A DNA stretch of 64,000 nucleotides from NCBI GenBank assembly GCA_027013095.1, contig JALUYI010000014.1, positions 21,812 through 85,811 of the forward strand. The letters are read 5' to 3'. Made by a program: the position numbers and the translations under genes. The notes beneath the pieces are model-generated. The model was not told where the DNA came from. It did no database searches and worked only from the letters and a program-made list of their open reading frames with translations. The stretch is from Paracoccaceae bacterium. GTDB lineage: Bacteria; Pseudomonadota; Alphaproteobacteria; Rhodobacterales; Rhodobacteraceae. Below are positions 60,542 to 64,000 of the stretch, piece after piece. The stretch's first letter is position 1; every line of letters begins with the position of its first letter.

Positions 60542-62100
60542 TCCCACTCGATCGTTCCCGGCGGTTTCGAGGTGATGTCATAGGTGACGCGGTTGATCCC
60601 CCGGACCTCGTTGATCAGGCGCGTTGCGGTTTCCCCCAGAAACGCGTGGCTGAACGGATATACATCCGCTGTCATCCCGTCAACGCTGGTGACCGCGCGT
60701 AGCGCGCAGGCGAAATCATAGGTGCGCCCGTCCCCCATCACGCCAACGGTTCGCACCGGCAGGATGGCGGCGAACGCCTGCCAAATCTCGTCATAGAGGC
60801 CGTGGCGGCGGATCTGGTCGATAAAGACCGCATCCGCCTGCCGCAGGATCGCCAGTTTTTCGCGGGTGATCTCGCCGGGGCAGCGGATTGCAAGGCCGGG
60901 GCCGGGAAACGGGTGGCGGCCGATAAAGGCGGCGGGCAGGCCCAGTTCGCGCCCCAGCGCCCGCACCTCGTCCTTGAATAGCTCGCGCAGGGGTTCGACC
61001 AGTTTCAGGCCCATCTTTTCGGGTAGGCCGCCCACATTGTGGTGGCTTTTGATGGTGACGCTTGGCCCGCCGGCAAAGCTGACGCTTTCGATTACGTCGG
61101 GGTATAGCGTGCCCTGAGCCAGAAATTTCGCATCCCCCACGGCGCTGGCGTGTTTCTGAAAGACGTCGATGAACAGCTTGCCGATGATCTTGCGTTTGGT
61201 CTCGGGGTCAGACACGCCGTCAAGGGCCCCGAGAAACAGCTCCTGCTCATCGGCAACGATCAGGGGGATGTTGTAATGGTCGCGGAACATGCTTACGACC
61301 TCTTTGGCCTCGTCCTGACGCAACAGGCCGTGGTCGACGAAAACGCAGGTCAGCTGATTGCCGATGGCCTCGTGGATCAGCACCGCGGCGACCGAACTGT
61401 CCACCCCCCCCGAGAGGCCGCAGATGACCTTGGCATTGCCGACCCGTGCGCGGATCTTGCGGATTGCCTCGTCTTTATAGGCGCCCATGCTCCAGTCGCC
61501 GCGAAAGCCCGCGATGCGGATGAAATTTTCGTAAAGGCGGGTACCGTTGGGGGTGTGGTGAACCTCGGGGTGGAACTGCACGGCGTAAAATCTGCGCGCC
61601 GGATCGGCGATAATCGCAAAGGGCGCGCCGGGCGATGTGCCATAGACCTGAAACCCCGGTGCGATGGCGCTGACGTGGTCGCCGTGGGACATCCAGACCT
61701 GCTCGTCCCCCTTGGTGAACCAGCCGTTCAAAAGGTCGGTTTGGGTGTCGGTTGCGCGGACATAGGCGCGGCCAAACTCGGCGTTTCCGCCGCCGCGTTC
61801 GACGGTGCCGCCCAGCATTTTCATCATCACCTGCTGGCCATAGCAGATGCCAAGCACCGGCAGGCCCATCGTGAACAGGGCCGCGGGCGGGCGGGGGCTG
61901 GCGTCGTCAAGAACGCTGGCCGGGCCGCCGGACAGGATCACCGCCTTTGGCGAAAAAGCCCTGAGGCTGGCGGCGGTGACCTTTTGATAGGGGTGAATTT
62001 CACAATAGACGTTCAACTCGCGCAGGCGGCGCGCGATCAGCTGCGTAACCTGGCTGCCGAAGTCGATGATAAGAAGGCGGTCATGGGTGTCTGTGCTCAT
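60538..62100 (-). CDS. guaA: GMP synthase (glutamine-hydrolysing)
   Basis: Converts XMP to GMP with glutamine as ammonia donor, 520 residues. The class I glutamine amidotransferase domain (about 1-200) has the catalytic Cys in [10 protein letters not shown] and the His-Glu in [13 protein letters not shown]. The ATP-pyrophosphatase domain has the PP-loop [15 protein letters not shown]. The dimerisation domain ends [17 protein letters not shown], the usual GuaA C-terminus. It is the first gene of a unit with DUF1638 and is divergent from the mttB-family gene. Confidence 0.97.
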   Translation of the reverse strand: MSTDTHDRLLIIDFGSQVTQLIARRLRELNVYCEIHPYQKVTAASLRAFSPKAVILSGGPASVLDDASPRPPAALFTMGLPVLGICYGQQVMMKMLGGTVERGGGNAEFGRAYVRATDTQTDLLNGWFTKGDEQVWMSHGDHVSAIAPGFQVYGTSPGAPFAIIADPARRFYAVQFHPEVHHTPNGTRLYENFIRIAGFRGDWSMGAYKDEAIRKIRARVGNAKVICGLSGGVDSSVAAVLIHEAIGNQLTCVFVDHGLLRQDEAKEVVSMFRDHYNIPLIVADEQELFLGALDGVSDPETKRKIIGKLFIDVFQKHASAVGDAKFLAQGTLYPDVIESVSFAGGPSVTIKSHHNVGGLPEKMGLKLVEPLRELFKDEVRALGRELGLPAAFIGRHPFPGPGLAIRCPGEITREKLAILRQADAVFIDQIRRHGLYDEIWQAFAAILPVRTVGVMGDGRTYDFACALRAVTSVDGMTADVYPFSHAFLGETATRLINEVRGINRVTYDITSKPPGTIEWE

Positions 62101-62297
62101 GGGCGTGTCCTATTGTTTGCGCCGCAAAAGAGCAAGGGGGAGGGGGAGACCCGCCCGATCCTGCCTGTCCGATCCTGTCCAGATGTCGCATTGTGATCCA
62201 AAAGGGCGCAAACCCGATCTTTTCCACCCTATGGCTGGGGTAAACCATCGGCATGATCCGCCCCGGCCGGGAGCGGGACCAGCACAAGGGAACTGCC

Positions 62298-63857
62298 ATG
62301 ACCGACGCCCCCAGACCACGCCGCCGCGTTCGCAGCGGAGCCCGCAGTGGAGGCGGCGCCGCACGCCGCGCCGAACGCACGGCCCCGCACCATGAGGCCG
62401 CGCGCTTTATCGAGCGCAACATACCGAATTACGAGATCCTGAACGATGAGGCGCTGGAGACCATCGAACACAACGCCGAAACCGTTCTGGAAGAGATCGG
62501 CGTCAATTTTCTCGACAATCCCGCCGCACTACAGCTGTGGCGCGAGGCCGGGGCCGATGTGCGCGGCGAGCGGGTCCATATTCCGCGCGGTCTGGCCCGC
62601 GATCTGTGTCAGACGGCCCCGGGTCGCTATGTCCAGCACGCCCGCAACCCGGCCCGCAATGTCGAGATCGGTGGCCGCTCGCTGGTTCTGGCTCCGGTTT
62701 ACGGTCCGCCTTTCGTGCGCGACGCGGCCGGGGGGCGACGCTATGCAACGATCGCCGATTTCCAGAATTTTGTGCGTCTCGGCTATATGTCGAAATGGCT
62801 GCACCACTCGGGGGGGACGGTCTGCGAGCCCACCGATATTGCCGTGAACAAGCGGCATCTCGATATGCTCTATGCGCATATGAGCCTTAGCGACAAGCCC
62901 TATATGGGCTCGGTGACCGAGCCGTCGCGGGCAAAAGATTCGGTTCGCATGTCCGAAATCCTGTTTGGGCCCGAGTTTCTGCGCGAGAACACGGTGATGA
63001 CCTCGCTGATCAATATCAACTCGCCGCTGACGTTCGATTCAACCATGATGGGGGCGCTTGAGGTCTATGCCCGCGCCAATCAGGCGGCGATCATCTCGCC
63101 CTTTATCGTTGGCGGTGCAATGGCGCCGGTGACGGTTGCCGGCACCCTGACGCAGGTTCTGGCCGAGGTCATGGCCGGGGTTGCCTACAGCCAGCTGGTG
63201 CGCAAGGGGGCGCCGGTGGTTTTCGGGGCGTTTGTGACCTCGATCGACATGAATTCGGGGGCGCCGACCTTTGGTACGCCGGAGGCCAGCAAGATTCTTT
63301 ATGGCGCTGGGCAACTGGCGCGGCGCCTCGGCCTGCCGTTTCGCTCGGGCGGGGCGCTTTGCGGCTCGAAACTGCCGGATGCGCAGGCCGCCTATGAAAG
63401 CGCCAATACGCTGAATGCGGTGCTGTTGGGCGGGGTCAATTTCTGCCTGCACGCCTGCGGGTGGCTGGAGGGCGGTCTGGTTGCCAGTTTCGAGAAATTC
63501 GTGCTGGACGCGGACCAGCTGGGGGTCGTGCATTCGCTGGCTGCGGGGATCGAGATGGACGAGAACGGGCAGGGGCTGGATGCCATCCGCGAGGTGGGGC
63601 CGGGGGGGCATTATCTTGGGTGCGCCCACACGCAGGCGAATTTCAAGACCGCCTTCTGGCGCAGCGATGTGCTGGACTACAAGCCCTTTGAAACCTGGGA
63701 CGAGGAGGGGGCGCGAGACAGCATGGCGCTGGCCAGCGCCCGGGTCGAAAAGATGTTGGCCGAGTATCAGCAACCGGCGCTCGATCCAGCCATTGACGAG
63801 GCCTTGCGCGCCTATATCAAGACGCGCAAGGACAGCGAGCCTGACGCTTTTGTCTAG
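62298..63857 (+). CDS. MttB-family (non-pyrrolysine) corrinoid-dependent methyltransferase
   Basis: A 519-residue protein of the trimethylamine methyltransferase family. The frame has no internal TAG, so it is not the pyrrolysine type; such members often demethylate quaternary amines such as glycine betaine. A basic N-terminus (PRPRRRVRSGARSGGGAARR) precedes the core: NYEILNDEALETIEHNAETVLEEIGV, DFQNFVRLGYMSKWLHHSGGTVCEPTDI, SPFIVGGAMAPVTVAGTLTQVLAEVMAG and GGHYLGCAHTQANFKTAFW. ATG 62298 has AAGGGA upstream. No corrinoid protein or cobalamin riboswitch is visible next to it. Confidence 0.9.
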   Translation: MTDAPRPRRRVRSGARSGGGAARRAERTAPHHEAARFIERNIPNYEILNDEALETIEHNAETVLEEIGVNFLDNPAALQLWREAGADVRGERVHIPRGLARDLCQTAPGRYVQHARNPARNVEIGGRSLVLAPVYGPPFVRDAAGGRRYATIADFQNFVRLGYMSKWLHHSGGTVCEPTDIAVNKRHLDMLYAHMSLSDKPYMGSVTEPSRAKDSVRMSEILFGPEFLRENTVMTSLININSPLTFDSTMMGALEVYARANQAAIISPFIVGGAMAPVTVAGTLTQVLAEVMAGVAYSQLVRKGAPVVFGAFVTSIDMNSGAPTFGTPEASKILYGAGQLARRLGLPFRSGGALCGSKLPDAQAAYESANTLNAVLLGGVNFCLHACGWLEGGLVASFEKFVLDADQLGVVHSLAAGIEMDENGQGLDAIREVGPGGHYLGCAHTQANFKTAFWRSDVLDYKPFETWDEEGARDSMALASARVEKMLAEYQQPALDPAIDEALRAYIKTRKDSEPDAFV

Positions 63858-63877
63858 GTCTACGCCCTAGGTTGCGC

Positions 63878-64000
63878 TCAGGCGGCGTCCCGGCGGGGCA
63901 GGCGTGAGGCTTCGGCGATCAGGGCGGCCAGGATTTCGACGTGGCGCGTAATATGATAGGTTGCATTTCCGCTGCTGCGCTGGGCCTCCATCTGGTGCTC
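63878..64000 (-). CDS. C-terminal end of a small protein, possibly DUF6477-like (cut by window edge)
   Basis: The reverse frame is open from the window end to TGA at 63878-63880. The last 40 residues include EHQMEAQRSSGNATYHITRH, then VEILAALIAEASRLPRRDAA. The helix with NATYHITRHVEILAALIAEA recalls the end of small Rhodobacteraceae proteins of the DUF6477 type, but this rests on memory of the pattern. The start lies beyond the window. It is convergent with the mttB-family gene. Confidence 0.5.
   Translation of the reverse strand, partial: EHQMEAQRSSGNATYHITRHVEILAALIAEASRLPRRDAA

Noticed and set aside
62101..62297. Possible cobalamin riboswitch before the MttB-family gene
   Set aside because: No B12-box-like conserved core was recognised; only short GATCCTG direct repeats were seen.

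Overview
The window is GC-rich, densely coding DNA from an alphaproteobacterium, most likely a member of the Rhodobacteraceae (Roseobacter group). The evidence is the circularly permuted two-piece ssrA next to an alpha-type sspB, ThyX in place of ThyA, YIP1-family genes inside a suf operon, a soluble PhoR-like kinase, DUF1638 and MttB-family proteins, a CtrA-like half-site pair, and many ABC uptake systems. No transposase, phage gene, CRISPR array or rRNA was seen.

Layout. 1-4290: end of a suf operon (sufD, three YIP1-family membrane proteins, sufS). 4317-5435: a basic Tat-exported protein, then tRNA-Arg(CCG) and tRNA-Leu(CAA), each with its own promoter. 5537-8499: a stand-alone NAD(P)H-hydrate dehydratase opposite glnB-glnA. 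8523-13291: PhoR-like kinase, a small secreted protein, thyX, a VOC protein and a flavin monooxygenase. 13288-14342: permuted ssrA encoding the tag ANDNKAPMALAA, followed by sspB, whose product delivers tagged proteins to ClpXP. 14465-16866: methyltransferase, fumC and two small genes.

16913-24711 is a polyamine locus: PuuB-like oxidase, class III aminotransferase, GntR regulator and a PotFGHI-type importer, with TTTGATCAAA-type palindromes in both promoter regions. 24821-37093 is a candidate acetate/short-chain acyl module. acs and a complete Liv-type ABC importer lie on one strand. Divergent from them are an XRE/ScfR-type regulator, a receiver-only response regulator, a small two-helix membrane protein and an SLC5-transporter/histidine-kinase fusion. 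Three inverted repeats lie between the two arms. 37190-39498 holds isolated convergent fliM- and fliG-like genes.

39629-42148 encodes 5-oxoprolinase (pxpBCA). 42270-47801 is a dipeptide/oligopeptide ABC importer whose binding-protein gene is divergent. 48004-53610 is a BMP-type purine nucleoside importer with a divergent zinc nucleobase deaminase. 53678-58334 is a kpsT-kpsE-kdsA-phosphohexomutase operon for capsule/Kdo export, with no kpsM in view. 58529-63857 holds nhaA, guaA overlapping a DUF1638 gene, and a divergent non-pyrrolysine mttB-family gene. The right edge cuts a small reverse-strand gene.

Start codons were moved inward from the longest reading frame wherever a Shine-Dalgarno sequence, a signal peptide or family homology favoured a later start. 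All functional assignments come from reading the sequence; no database search was run.
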